A DNA stretch of 64,000 bases, taken from assembly GCF_016741875.1 (NCBI RefSeq), contig NZ_JAERRF010000005.1, positions 372,001 through 436,000 on the forward strand. The letters run 5' to 3'. Position numbers and translations under genes: made by a program. Of the stretch, positions 29,979 through 37,801 are shown one piece after another. The notes under the pieces were generated by a model. It saw nothing but the letters and a program-made list of their open reading frames with translations, had not been told where the DNA came from and did not search any database. This DNA comes from Streptomyces coffeae. GTDB taxonomy: Bacteria > Actinomycetota > Actinomycetes > Streptomycetales > Streptomycetaceae. The stretch's first letter is position 1; each line of letters opens with the position of its first letter.

Positions 29979-30286
29979 GTAATGGCATAGACCGACTGGT
30001 GTGGTTCAAGAGCAGCTACAGCGGCGGTGAGGGCGGGGACTGCGTCCAGGTCGCCATGGAATGGCGTAAGAGTAGCTACAGCGGCAGCGAGGGCGGCGCA
30101 TGCGTCGAGGTCGCCGCCGACTGGTTCAAGAGCAGCTACAGCGGTGCCCAAGGCGGTGACTGTCTAGAGGTCGCCGCCTGCCCCGGCAACATCCACGTCC
30201 GCGACTCCAAGGACACCACCGGCCCGGTCCTCACGTTCACGGCCGACGCGTGGGCCGCGTTCGTAGGGTTCGCGGCCAACGACTAG
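29975..30286 (+). CDS. DUF397 protein with three tandem copies of its motif
   Basis: 103 residues; family members are normally about 60-80 with one motif. Here WFKSSYSGGEGGDCVQVA, WRKSSYSGSEGGACVEVA and WFKSSYSGAQGGDCLEVA occur in a row at a 20-residue (60-bp) period (30001-30060, 30061-30120, 30121-30178), followed by the usual HVRDSKD and FTADAWAAFVGFAAND tail. It is coupled to the XRE gene by ATGA. The three Cys residues and repeated Trp could allow multivalent binding. The 3' end lies inside a 137-bp direct repeat also found at 35162. Confidence 0.93.
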   Translation: MSNGIDRLVWFKSSYSGGEGGDCVQVAMEWRKSSYSGSEGGACVEVAADWFKSSYSGAQGGDCLEVAACPGNIHVRDSKDTTGPVLTFTADAWAAFVGFAAND

Positions 30287-30394
30287 AAGCGGTCCCACAC
30301 GGGCGGGTTGGTGCAGAAGTCCCCACCGAGGCGGTCGGTGTCGGGATCTCCCGGCACCCGCTCGCCCTGCTCCGCGATCAGCTTCGCCGCGTAC
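30258..30394. repeat. 137-bp direct repeat, left copy (DUF397 end plus epimerase tail)
   Basis: Identical to 35162-35298 except for 5 substitutions by my count and with no gaps. It covers the last 9 codons of the DUF397 gene and, on the minus strand, the last 37 codons or so of the sugar epimerase gene. The two copies are exactly 4904 bp apart and bracket the GGT/ATP-grasp/dehydrogenase cassette. Confidence 0.95.
30283..30394 (-). pseudogene. Truncated C-terminus of an NAD-dependent epimerase
   Basis: Minus-strand frame ending LGGDFCTNPPVWDRF-stop, the same ending as the intact gene at 35187-36002. Only the tail is present; past 30394 similarity stops and unrelated sequence leads to the GGT gene. 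It is the broken member of the duplication. Confidence 0.85.
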
Positions 30395-30540
30395 ACACCT
30401 GCTGCTCCACGAGGGCGCCACCGTGCTCAACGGGCTGTCAGTCCTCTCTGACACCGGCCGCAGGCGGGTCGGGATCTTCCCGCGCGGTCTCCGGCGAAGG
30501 GCATCTGGTCGTCGATCGAGCGGTCGGTCAGAATGCAGCC

Positions 30541-32214
30541 ATGCCGCAGAGCCAGAGCTCCTGGGAACAAGCCAAGCCATCCCTGCGGGTACGGCGTGGC
30601 CTGGTGACAGCTCGGCACCCGCTGGCGGCGGAGGCGGGGGCGCGCGTCCTCGGACACGGCGGCAACGCGTTGGACGCCGCCATCGCGACGATCCTCGCCA
30701 CCGGAGTGGTGCAGCCCTTCGCGACGGGTATTGGCGGTGGCGGTGTGTTGACCGTATGGCGGCCTGACGGCCAGCCGTACACCCTCGACTACCGCAGCGA
30801 GGCGCCCCACGCGGTCACCGACAGCTTCTACCCCGCCACCGACGCCGTTGCCGGATTGCTGGGGTGGCAGGGAGTTCAGGACCGGGCCAACGAGATCGGC
30901 CACCGCAGCATGGCCGTTCCCGGAACAATTCCCGGCCTGGCCATGGCGCACCGGGAGTTGGGCCGCCTTCCCTGGGCAGAGTTGATCGCGCCGAGTATCG
31001 CCCTCGCCGAGAACGGCTTCGAGATGGACTGGCACACCTCGATGATGCAGGGAGCCCATCTTGAATTCCTCCTCGCGCATGACACCACGGCCCGGACCTT
31101 TCTGCGTGACGGGCGCTATCCGCACCGGCCACCGCTGGTCGGTGCCGCGGATGTGCTGCGGCAGCCCGCTCTGTCCCGAACCCTCCGAGAAGTGGCTGAG
31201 GGAGGAATGGAGGGCTATCTGCGCGGTTCGGCGGGCCCGGCCCTGGTCCGTGAGGCCGCGCGGGGCAACGGCGTGATCACGGCGGATGACCTCATGGAAT
31301 ACCGTCCCCGGGGCAATGCCCCCCAGGCTGTGCGGTTCCGCGACCACACCGTGCTCGGCCCGGCTCACGGCGGTGTGTACGGCGCCTTCTTCGCCGTCCT
31401 GGGCCGACTGGACCTGGCCGGGTTCGCTCCGTTCGCCCCGGAGCGGCTTCATCTTGTCATCGAGGCCCTGCGGAGATGCCGCCGGGTGGAGGAGCGACGC
31501 TTCGGCGACCAGGTGCCGCTGGAGACGAGCCCGGAGAGCCTCGCCCGTGACATCGCGGCGAGCATCGACCCCCGGAAGCGCGACGACAGTTGGGAGGACG
31601 CGTCCTGGGCCCCGCCGGGAGCCAGGGACGACCCATCGTCGAGTCCCGGGCAGGAGCAGACCGCGCATGTGTGTGCGGTGGATGGCGACCGCATGGTCGT
31701 GAGCCTCACCGAGACGATCCTCGCGGCGTGGGGTTCGACGGTGACCACCGAGGCGGGCATGCTGATGAACAACGCGATGTTCGCGTTCGTCCCGTTCCCG
31801 GGGCACCCTAATTCCGTGGGCCCCGGCAGACGTCCGCAATCCAGTATGAGCCCGGTGATCGTCCTTGGGCCGGACGGCAGTCCTGTGCTCGCGGTGGGCG
31901 CATCGGGCGGACGGAGGATCTCCGCGGCGGTGGCGCAGGTCGTCGCCTACGCCCTGGACCATGACCTGACGGTCCAGGAGGCCGTCGCAGCCCCGCGCTT
32001 GGACGTCATGAGTGATGACACCGTGCTCCTGGACGGCTCCTTCCCCGCGGAGGTGAGCGCCGCGCTGGAACGCCGGGGCCACCGGGTGAAACGTATCGAG
32101 CCGAACCTCTCAAGCGTTCATTTCGCCAATCCATCGGCCATCGCCCTCGCCGGCGACGGCTTTCTGCATTCCGGGCTCAACCCCCTTCAGATGACCGCAG
32201 CCGCAGGCTGTTGA
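30541..32214 (+). CDS. Gamma-glutamyltransferase-family (Ntn hydrolase) enzyme
   Basis: 557 residues. The N-terminal part is GGT-like (GLVTARHPLAAEAGARVLGH, GGNALDAAIATILATGVVQP, GIGGGGVLTVW). The predicted self-processing site and nucleophile is T374 in EQTAHVCAVDGD, later followed by STVTTEAGMLMNNAMFAF, SSMSPVIVLGPDG and GASGGRRI. No signal peptide is seen, unlike most periplasmic or secreted GGTs, so it probably acts inside the cell. GGTs transfer or hydrolyse gamma-glutamyl or related acyl groups. It is 11 bp upstream of an ATP-grasp ligase, probably in one transcript. The ATG at 30541 has only a weak ribosome site. Confidence 0.88.
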   Translation: MPQSQSSWEQAKPSLRVRRGLVTARHPLAAEAGARVLGHGGNALDAAIATILATGVVQPFATGIGGGGVLTVWRPDGQPYTLDYRSEAPHAVTDSFYPATDAVAGLLGWQGVQDRANEIGHRSMAVPGTIPGLAMAHRELGRLPWAELIAPSIALAENGFEMDWHTSMMQGAHLEFLLAHDTTARTFLRDGRYPHRPPLVGAADVLRQPALSRTLREVAEGGMEGYLRGSAGPALVREAARGNGVITADDLMEYRPRGNAPQAVRFRDHTVLGPAHGGVYGAFFAVLGRLDLAGFAPFAPERLHLVIEALRRCRRVEERRFGDQVPLETSPESLARDIAASIDPRKRDDSWEDASWAPPGARDDPSSSPGQEQTAHVCAVDGDRMVVSLTETILAAWGSTVTTEAGMLMNNAMFAFVPFPGHPNSVGPGRRPQSSMSPVIVLGPDGSPVLAVGASGGRRISAAVAQVVAYALDHDLTVQEAVAAPRLDVMSDDTVLLDGSFPAEVSAALERRGHRVKRIEPNLSSVHFANPSAIALAGDGFLHSGLNPLQMTAAAGC

Positions 32215-32225
32215 CAAGGAGCGCT

Positions 32226-33236
32226 GTGGACGACATACACGTGGTGGTGTTGCGCGCCGAACGTCTTGACCCCCTCGACGGCTGGGGAGACGAGGAGGCG
32301 GTCGAGTCCGTGGTGAACGCCATGGTCTTATGCGGTATTCGTGCCGAATCGAAGCTTGTTCGCTCCGTCCATGACCTGGAGCGCTACCGTGATCGCCCCG
32401 GCCTGCTTGCCTTTCCGCACAGTCGCCGGCTGTCCAGCGCCGAATCGCTGATCGAACCCTTGGAAGCCTGGGGAGTTCCGCTGGTCGGGTCGGGCTCGAC
32501 CGGTCTGGCTGCCCAGCACAAGGGGAATGCCAAGCGGCTTCTCGCCAAGGCCGGTGTACCGACCCCGGCCTACGCACTGGCTGACCATCAAATGGACCCG
32601 CGCAGCCTGGTGGCCCGACTGGGTCTCCCCTTGGTCGTCAAACCCGTGGCGGGAGCCGAGAGTGTCGGCGTGGTGAAGTGCGACGACCTTTCATCCCTGC
32701 GCGCCGCACTGCGGACTCCGGGCCTTCTCGTGGAGGAGTGGAAACGACACCGGGAGCTGACCGTGGCCATCCTCGGCAACGGCGGCGACCGGATCGCCGC
32801 ACCGGCAGAGGTGGTGTTACCGGACGCGCAGTACTTTCTCGACGTCACCACGAAGCGTGAGCGCATCACCTCGACGCTCGCCCCCGCACCCGATGATGAG
32901 GTCACGCGCGAGGCGGTCGCGGCGGCTCTGGAAGCCTGCCGGATACTCGACGTACGCGACTGGGCGCGTGTCGACGTGCTGATCGATCACGACGGAAAAC
33001 CGTATGTCATCGACGTCAACGCAATGCCCGGTATGCGCAGGTCGACCGACCACCCCAGCTACCTTCCCTGGTGCTTCGCTCTCGACCAGGGGATGCCTTA
33101 CCACCAGGTGGTTTCCACCGTGATCGGCGCGGCTGCCGCACGCTGTGGGCAGTACGACGGGTTTCAGCCCGGCGCGGAGGCCGCGCGCCGCGGTTTGGTG
33201 CCAACGGCGCAGCAAGGCCCGAACGCGTCGTGCTAG
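32226..33236 (+). CDS. ATP-grasp ligase related to D-Ala-D-Ala ligase
   Basis: 336 residues with GTG at 32226 and an AAGGAG site 5 bp upstream. The layout is that of D-Ala-D-Ala ligases: GVPLVGSGSTGLAAQHKGNA and KRLLAKAGVPTPAYAL, then LPLVVKPVAGAESVGVVKCD (ATP-binding Lys), LLVEEWKRHRELTVAILGN, and the metal-binding end RVDVLIDHDGKPYVIDVNAM followed by PG. The first 70 residues differ from true Ddl (no EHEVS motif), so another amino-acid or amine substrate is likely. It forms a pair with the upstream GGT. Its stop shares bases with the stop of the convergent gene (CTAG). Confidence 0.88.
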   Translation: MDDIHVVVLRAERLDPLDGWGDEEAVESVVNAMVLCGIRAESKLVRSVHDLERYRDRPGLLAFPHSRRLSSAESLIEPLEAWGVPLVGSGSTGLAAQHKGNAKRLLAKAGVPTPAYALADHQMDPRSLVARLGLPLVVKPVAGAESVGVVKCDDLSSLRAALRTPGLLVEEWKRHRELTVAILGNGGDRIAAPAEVVLPDAQYFLDVTTKRERITSTLAPAPDDEVTREAVAAALEACRILDVRDWARVDVLIDHDGKPYVIDVNAMPGMRRSTDHPSYLPWCFALDQGMPYHQVVSTVIGAAAARCGQYDGFQPGAEAARRGLVPTAQQGPNASC

Positions 33237-34096
33237 CCACCGGACACCGTTGTTGCGGCGCTGCGCACCCACAATTGGTCGAAATGGCGTGACAGGGTCG
33301 CCCCCGGTTCGCTCCGGATGGGCAGTTCCACATAGCCGCGGTCCTCCAGCCGGGCAGGCTGGGCAGGTGAGAGGGTGCCGATGAACCCTTGCCTCACCAG
33401 GCCGTCCATACGGACGAAGTGAACGTTCGGAACGACCGTATAGCCGCGGTACTCGAACCGCAGCCGCGCCTGCTCGCTCCATCCGGCCACGATGCTCTTG
33501 ATTCGCTCCTCCGACTCCGCGAGCTGGCGTCGCAAGGTCTGGGCGGGGGCCTGAGGCCACGGCAGCACCAAGGACGCCTGCTCCAGGACGCTTTCCTCCG
33601 CGGCCGAAGAGAGACCGAGAATACGGATGTGCACGCCCCGCTTTGCCGCCAGCTCCATGGACTCCAGCAGGTCGACATTGGTGAACTGAAGGTTTCGATA
33701 GATCAGGAAGTCGACCTTGTACTGCGCGTCATTCACCGCGCGACTGAGGAATGCGGGCGTGTAGTAGCCCTTGTCGACCAACTGAAGTTCTTGTCGGCCG
33801 GTCCCACCGCGCGTCCGGTTCATCGAATCCAGCGCCCGGCTGATTCCTTCTATCTGACCACAGAGCCTGACCAGTTCCTCGGCCAGCGCACGGGCATCGT
33901 TCTCATTTCCCTGTCTCAAGAACGTGGCAGCGGACCTGAGATGCCGGGCGAGCGAGTCGGTGCCGTACAGCCTGCGCAACAACGTCCGTTCCTCCGCCTG
34001 GGCGCGGTGCACGGACTGCACTTTGACCAGTGTCACTACCGTGATGACGAAGCCGACGATCCCGAAGAACGTGTTCAGATGGTCTAACCAGGTCAC
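33233..34096 (-). CDS. Membrane-anchored protein of unknown function
   Basis: 287 residues. One N-terminal transmembrane helix (FFGIVGFVITVVTLVKVQSV, about residues 10-29), then a helical segment and an alpha/beta domain with YKVDFLIYRNLQFTNVDLLE and AAKRGVHIRILGLSSAAEES. The latter is reminiscent of phospholipase-D-type folds, but no HKD motif is present, so I make no enzymatic claim. It overlaps the convergent ATP-grasp gene by 4 bp and lies 19 bp downstream of the dehydrogenase gene on the same strand, so it is probably co-transcribed with it. Confidence 0.8.
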   Translation of the reverse strand: MTWLDHLNTFFGIVGFVITVVTLVKVQSVHRAQAEERTLLRRLYGTDSLARHLRSAATFLRQGNENDARALAEELVRLCGQIEGISRALDSMNRTRGGTGRQELQLVDKGYYTPAFLSRAVNDAQYKVDFLIYRNLQFTNVDLLESMELAAKRGVHIRILGLSSAAEESVLEQASLVLPWPQAPAQTLRRQLAESEERIKSIVAGWSEQARLRFEYRGYTVVPNVHFVRMDGLVRQGFIGTLSPAQPARLEDRGYVELPIRSEPGATLSRHFDQLWVRSAATTVSGG

Positions 34097-34115
34097 TACG
34101 GACGCTCCCTGAGGC

Positions 34116-35048
34116 TCACGCGGCGGGTTCAGCCATGGCTTCCACTACCCCACGCACCGCCGTTTCCTGCATGGCGCGGAGCGCTTCCACCGTCACCCCA
34201 GCCACATGTGGGCTCCACAGCGTTGACGGTCCGAGGGACGACGTGGTGCCGTCCGCCGCCAGTCCGAAATCGTCCACCGCGAACCGCAGATCCTCGCGTT
34301 CGGAGACCACCGCACGAAGCGCCGCGAGGTCGAAGATTTCCTTCCTCGCGGTATTGACCACCAGAGCACCCGGCGGCAGAAGCCCCAGCAGCTTGGGGCC
34401 GAGCAATCCGCGGGTCCGGTCGGTGAGCGGGAGATGCACGCTGATGATGTCGCTGCGCCTGAGCAGCTCCTCCAACTCCTCCATCACGGGAAGGTCGGAG
34501 TGGCGCTCAGGGCGGCGGGTCCACACCGCCGGTTCGGTGCCGAGCGCGTGCAGCATGGGCAGGAGGGCGCGGGCCGTTGCCCCCGCTCCCAGGATCCCGA
34601 CCCGCCGCCCACGCAGCTCGAACGGAGACTCGGCCATCCCGGCGCGGTCTTCCCCGGACAGCACCGCGGCATGACCCGGAAGTGCCCGTTTGGCCAGCGC
34701 GAGGATCATCATCAGCGCGTGCTCCGCGACCGACACCGCGTTCACACCCGGAGTCGTCACCACATGCACCCCCCGGTCCCTGAGCGCCGCCAGGTCCAGA
34801 TGGTCGGTGCCCGCCCCCACCGAGCCGACCACACGCAGCTCCGGCACGGCGTCGAGCACATCAGCGTCGATCCGCTCCTTGATTCCGACGACGGCAGCCG
34901 TGACGTCGGAGCCCAGGGCTTTCAACTCGGCGATCGCCCGTTCCCGGGCAGTTGCCACGCGAACGGTTGCGAAGGTTCGGCGCAGCTCATCGAAGGCTTG
35001 ATGGTTGTGGGTGAGGTCGGCCAGTGCCACAAATGCAGTCCCGTTCAC
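34116..35048 (-). CDS. D-isomer-specific 2-hydroxyacid dehydrogenase
   Basis: 310 residues from the GTG at 35048 (the frame runs further up into repeat sequence, which I exclude). The NAD site is VGILGAGATARALLPMLHAL; catalytic-region landmarks are LRVVGSVGAGTDHLD, NTARKEIFDL (Arg) and the His in WSPHVAGVT. Members reduce 2-keto acids to D-2-hydroxyacids or act on phosphoglycerate-like substrates. A decayed paralogous fragment of this gene is at 27016-27139. Located at the far end of the repeat-flanked cassette, facing the GGT/ATP-grasp pair. Confidence 0.88.
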   Translation of the reverse strand: MNGTAFVALADLTHNHQAFDELRRTFATVRVATARERAIAELKALGSDVTAAVVGIKERIDADVLDAVPELRVVGSVGAGTDHLDLAALRDRGVHVVTTPGVNAVSVAEHALMMILALAKRALPGHAAVLSGEDRAGMAESPFELRGRRVGILGAGATARALLPMLHALGTEPAVWTRRPERHSDLPVMEELEELLRRSDIISVHLPLTDRTRGLLGPKLLGLLPPGALVVNTARKEIFDLAALRAVVSEREDLRFAVDDFGLAADGTTSSLGPSTLWSPHVAGVTVEALRAMQETAVRGVVEAMAEPAA

Positions 35049-35131
35049 GGCGCCAGTATGTCGCTCGGGGGAGTCGGACCGAAAGCAGTTACCAGCCTGT
35101 CGGCCGACAGTGGGGCCAATCAGGGGCCCTG

Positions 35132-35161
35132 GTCCGCCGCGATCTCCGCCCAGACGGTCTT
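35132..35161 (-). pseudogene. 30-bp fragment of the ATPase gene 3' end
   Basis: Matches 28600-28629 with one mismatch and encodes the KTVWAEI tail region of the small ATPase on the minus strand. It is joined directly to a DUF397 gene fragment at 35162. Confidence 0.75.
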
Positions 35162-35298
35162 CGTTCGTAGGGTTCGCGGCCAACGACTAGAAGCGGTCCC
35201 ATACGGGCGGGTTGGTGCAGAAGTCCCCACCGAGGTGATCGGTGTCGGGATCTCCCGGCACCAGCTCGCCCTGCTCCGCTATCAGCTTCGCCGCGTAC
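35162..35298. repeat. 137-bp direct repeat, right copy
   Basis: See 30258-30394. Here the epimerase part belongs to the intact gene, while the DUF397 part is only the last 9 codons (FVGFAAND, 35162-35190, plus strand) without the rest of that gene. Confidence 0.95.
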
Positions 35299-36002
35299 GC
35301 CTCCGCGTTGTCCTGGGGCTCGTACCCCAGCTCGCGCGCGGACGAAAGGTCCCACCACAGACGGGTGTTGGCTGAGCTGCCGTAGACCACCCGGAAGCCG
35401 ACGTCCTCCGCGCTCAGCGCGGCGTGCAGTAGCCGGGCGGCATCGGCCGGGCTCAGCCAGGTCGACAGCATCCGCACCGTGAGCGGCTCCGGGTCGCAGG
35501 AGCCGATGCGGATGGCGACGGACTCGATGCCGTACTTGTCCCAGTAGTACGACCCCAGGTCCTCACCGAACGCCTTCGACAGCCCGTAGAACGTGTCGGG
35601 CCGGTGCCGGGTGCCGACAGGGGTTCGTGGATCGCCTTCGGCGACCGGGCGCGGGGTGAAGCCGACAGCGTGGTTGCTGGAGGCGAAGACCACGCGGCGG
35701 ACCCCCGCCTCCCGCGCCGCCTCGTAAAGGTTGTGCGTGCCCTCGATGTTGGCGCGCAGGATCTTCGCAAACGTGGACTCGACGGATATGCCCGCCAAGT
35801 GCACGATCGCGTCCACACCCCGTACGGCCTCGCGCAGCGCGTCCTTGTCCGCCAGGTCCGCGGTGATGGCGTCCGGCGCGCCCTCGATCGGGACGAGGTC
35901 CAGCAGCCGCAGCTCATAGCCGTACTGCGGCAGTAGTTCGCGCATCCGGCTGCCCATACCGCCGGCGGCGCCGGTGAGAAGGACGGTGCGGGGAGCGGGC
36001 AT
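35187..36002 (-). CDS. NAD-dependent epimerase/dehydratase, uronate-dehydrogenase-like
   Basis: 271 residues, short-chain dehydrogenase fold. NAD site: TGAAGGMGSRMRELL; HLAGISVESTF; the catalytic pair is in FYGLSKAFGEDLGSYYWDKY (YxxxK); SSNHAVGF and IRIGSCDPEPLTVRMLSTWL match uronate dehydrogenases, which oxidise galacturonate or glucuronate to the aldarolactone. Assignment to that reaction rather than a general sugar epimerase is a family inference. Its last 37 codons or so are duplicated at 30283-30394. An upstream gap of 288 bp to the deacetylase gene should hold divergent promoters; TGTATAC and TGTACAG near 36121-36141 are the only AT-rich elements seen. Confidence 0.85.
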   Translation of the reverse strand: MPAPRTVLLTGAAGGMGSRMRELLPQYGYELRLLDLVPIEGAPDAITADLADKDALREAVRGVDAIVHLAGISVESTFAKILRANIEGTHNLYEAAREAGVRRVVFASSNHAVGFTPRPVAEGDPRTPVGTRHRPDTFYGLSKAFGEDLGSYYWDKYGIESVAIRIGSCDPEPLTVRMLSTWLSPADAARLLHAALSAEDVGFRVVYGSSANTRLWWDLSSARELGYEPQDNAEAYAAKLIAEQGELVPGDPDTDHLGGDFCTNPPVWDRF

Positions 36003-36290
36003 GGGCGGTACCTCCCGTGAGCGCGTGATGGATCCCGTTCGGACTCAGTGTCGCCAGCACACGCGTGACGTCCAGCGATTTGATGGCGCCCGCCTCGACC
36101 CACCCCTCTATGCGCAAGATGTATACCTCGCATGTACAGTGATCGACCATGTTGCCAACAAGGCATCTTTCGGTGCCTGTTGACGTCATACCGACCACTA
36201 CAGCGCGCATGTGCCGTTATCTGACCGCGGAGCGACCTGACCGCGGCGAAACCGGCATAGATCGCACAACTTCATCAAGCGGGGTTCTTC

Positions 36291-37088
36291 ATGAGGCGAA
36301 TAGGCCGTATATCCGGGCTGGTGACGGCCGTGACCCTGGCGTTGAGTCTCAGTGGCTGTGGCGCCTCCTACGACACCACCGCACCGCGCAGCGCCAGAGA
36401 GGACGCGGTGAAGGATCAGCAGTCGAAGGCGGACGCGAAGAACACACCGGTCGACACGGCGGACGGCAAAAAGGTCGTCGACTGCTCGAAGGCCAAGTGC
36501 GTCGCCCTGACCTTCGACGCCGGTCCCAGTGAGAACACCCCGCGGCTGCTGAAGATCCTCAAGAAGAACCAGGTCCACGCGACCTTCTTCATGCTCGGCA
36601 AGAACCACATCGAAAAGCACCCCGACCTGGTGCGGCGGATCGCCGACGAGGGGCATGAACTGGCCAACCACACCTGGTCGCACAAGATCCTGACCAAGTC
36701 CGACGACGATGTGGTCCGTTCCGAGATCAACCGGGTGCAGAAGGCCGTGAAGAAGCTGACCGGCCGGACGCCTCTGCTGATGCGTCCGCCGCAGGGCCGC
36801 ACCGATGAGCGGGTCTCCAAGATCAGCCGGGAGCTGGGGGTGGCCCAGGTGCTGTGGAGCGTCACCGCGAAGGACTACCAGACCACCGACTCCGCCTTGA
36901 TCAAGAAGCGGGTCCTCGAGCAGACCGACCGCGACGGCATCATCCTGCTGCACGACATCTACAAGGGCACGGTCCCGGCGGTGCCGGGCATCCTCAAGGC
37001 GCTGAAGAAGCGGGGCTACACGGTGGTGACCGTCGGCCAGCTGTTGGCTCCGGCCGCGGCGGAGCCGGGCAAGGTCTACAAGCCCTGA
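36291..37088 (+). CDS. Lipoprotein polysaccharide deacetylase (NodB/CE4)
   Basis: 265 residues. N-terminal lipobox LSLSGC puts the lipidated Cys at position 23, so it sits on the outer face of the membrane. The NodB domain follows: motif 1 TFDAGPSENTP (D76), motif 2 NHTWSH (H127, H131), motif 3 MRPPQGR, and later LLHDIYKGTV. Likely substrate is peptidoglycan or chitooligosaccharide. The usual second Asp of motif 1 (TFDDGP) is Ala77 here. A terminator hairpin follows. Confidence 0.88.
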   Translation: MRRIGRISGLVTAVTLALSLSGCGASYDTTAPRSAREDAVKDQQSKADAKNTPVDTADGKKVVDCSKAKCVALTFDAGPSENTPRLLKILKKNQVHATFFMLGKNHIEKHPDLVRRIADEGHELANHTWSHKILTKSDDDVVRSEINRVQKAVKKLTGRTPLLMRPPQGRTDERVSKISRELGVAQVLWSVTAKDYQTTDSALIKKRVLEQTDRDGIILLHDIYKGTVPAVPGILKALKKRGYTVVTVGQLLAPAAAEPGKVYKP

Positions 37089-37121
37089 CGTTTACAAGGT
37101 CTGAGGTCCCTGAGATCTCCA

Positions 37122-37150
37122 AGCCCTCAGGACTCGACGCCCTGAGGGCT
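37122..37150. terminator. Terminator hairpin between deacetylase and TetR genes
   Basis: AGCCCTCAGG (37122-37131) pairs perfectly with CCTGAGGGCT (37141-37150) around a 9-nt loop; it touches the TetR stop codon and serves both convergent genes. Confidence 0.8.
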
Positions 37151-37727
37151 ACGCGTCCTGAGGCGGCGCCCGCGACGCCAGCGCCTCGATCACCCCGTCC
37201 GGGGTGAACGGCGCCAACGCCTCCGGCAGCGTGAGGTGTTCGATGAGCAGCCCGGTCATCGCCAGATAGAGCAGGACGACCGTGGTCTCGTCGCCCGGGA
37301 GCCCCGCGTCCATGTGGAAGCGGATGTTGTCCTCCAGGGTCGCGTTCATCGTCCGCGTCAGCTCCTCGCGCAGCCGCGGCCGTCGGGTGGCCTCCAATCG
37401 CAGCTCCATCAGGGCCAGATAGCCACTGCGGTCCTCAGAGATACGGTTCATCGTGCCCCGGAGCAGTTCGGCCTCCAGCGCCGCGTTCCGGGGCGCCTTC
37501 ATGGTCTCGGCCATCGCGTCCGGGTCGGGGGTCAGCCGTTCGTGGACCCGCGGGGCCACCTGGGTCAGCAGATCGTCGCGATTGGTGAAGTAGTTGCTCG
37601 TGGTGCCCGGGGGTACGCCCGCCTCGGTGTCCACCGCGCGATAGGTCAGCCCCCGTGCGCCCTCGCGGGCCAGCACCTCGATGGCGGCGTCGATCAGCGC
37701 CGCGCGCCGGGCCGGATTCCTGCTCAT
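37149..37727 (-). CDS. TetR/AcrR-family regulator
   Basis: 192 residues. The helix-turn-helix is VLAREGARGLTYRAVDTEAG then VPPGTTSNYFTNRDDLL. The C-terminal domain is the type seen in regulators with TetR_C_6-like helices. It is divergent from the dihydrofolate-reductase-like gene at 37838, with a well-formed operator between them, so it very likely represses both. Confidence 0.92.
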   Translation of the reverse strand: MSRNPARRAALIDAAIEVLAREGARGLTYRAVDTEAGVPPGTTSNYFTNRDDLLTQVAPRVHERLTPDPDAMAETMKAPRNAALEAELLRGTMNRISEDRSGYLALMELRLEATRRPRLREELTRTMNATLEDNIRFHMDAGLPGDETTVVLLYLAMTGLLIEHLTLPEALAPFTPDGVIEALASRAPPQDA

Positions 37728-37779
37728 CGCTTCTCTCCCTTCCTGCTTCCTGAAAAGGCTCTTGCAACCACTACAGGCA

Positions 37780-37801
37780 GAGTACTACAGTTCAAGTACT
37801 C
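37780..37801. promoter_or_regulatory. TetR operator (22-bp dyad) in the divergent promoter
   Basis: Arms GAGTACT (37780-37786) and AGTACTC (37795-37801) are perfect inverted repeats around 8 bp. A second pair, GCAACCACT (37764-37772) and AGTGGTTGC (37809-37817), is symmetrical about the same centre. Placement between the divergent TetR and reductase-like genes fits autoregulation. Confidence 0.65.

Noticed and set aside
33233..34096. Phospholipase D
   Set aside because: Only a vague fold resemblance; no HKD motif.
30541..35048. Vancomycin-type vanHAX resistance cluster
   Set aside because: There is a D-hydroxyacid dehydrogenase and a Ddl-like ligase, but no VanX, the genes face each other, and the ligase lacks the Ddl/VanA N-terminal motif.
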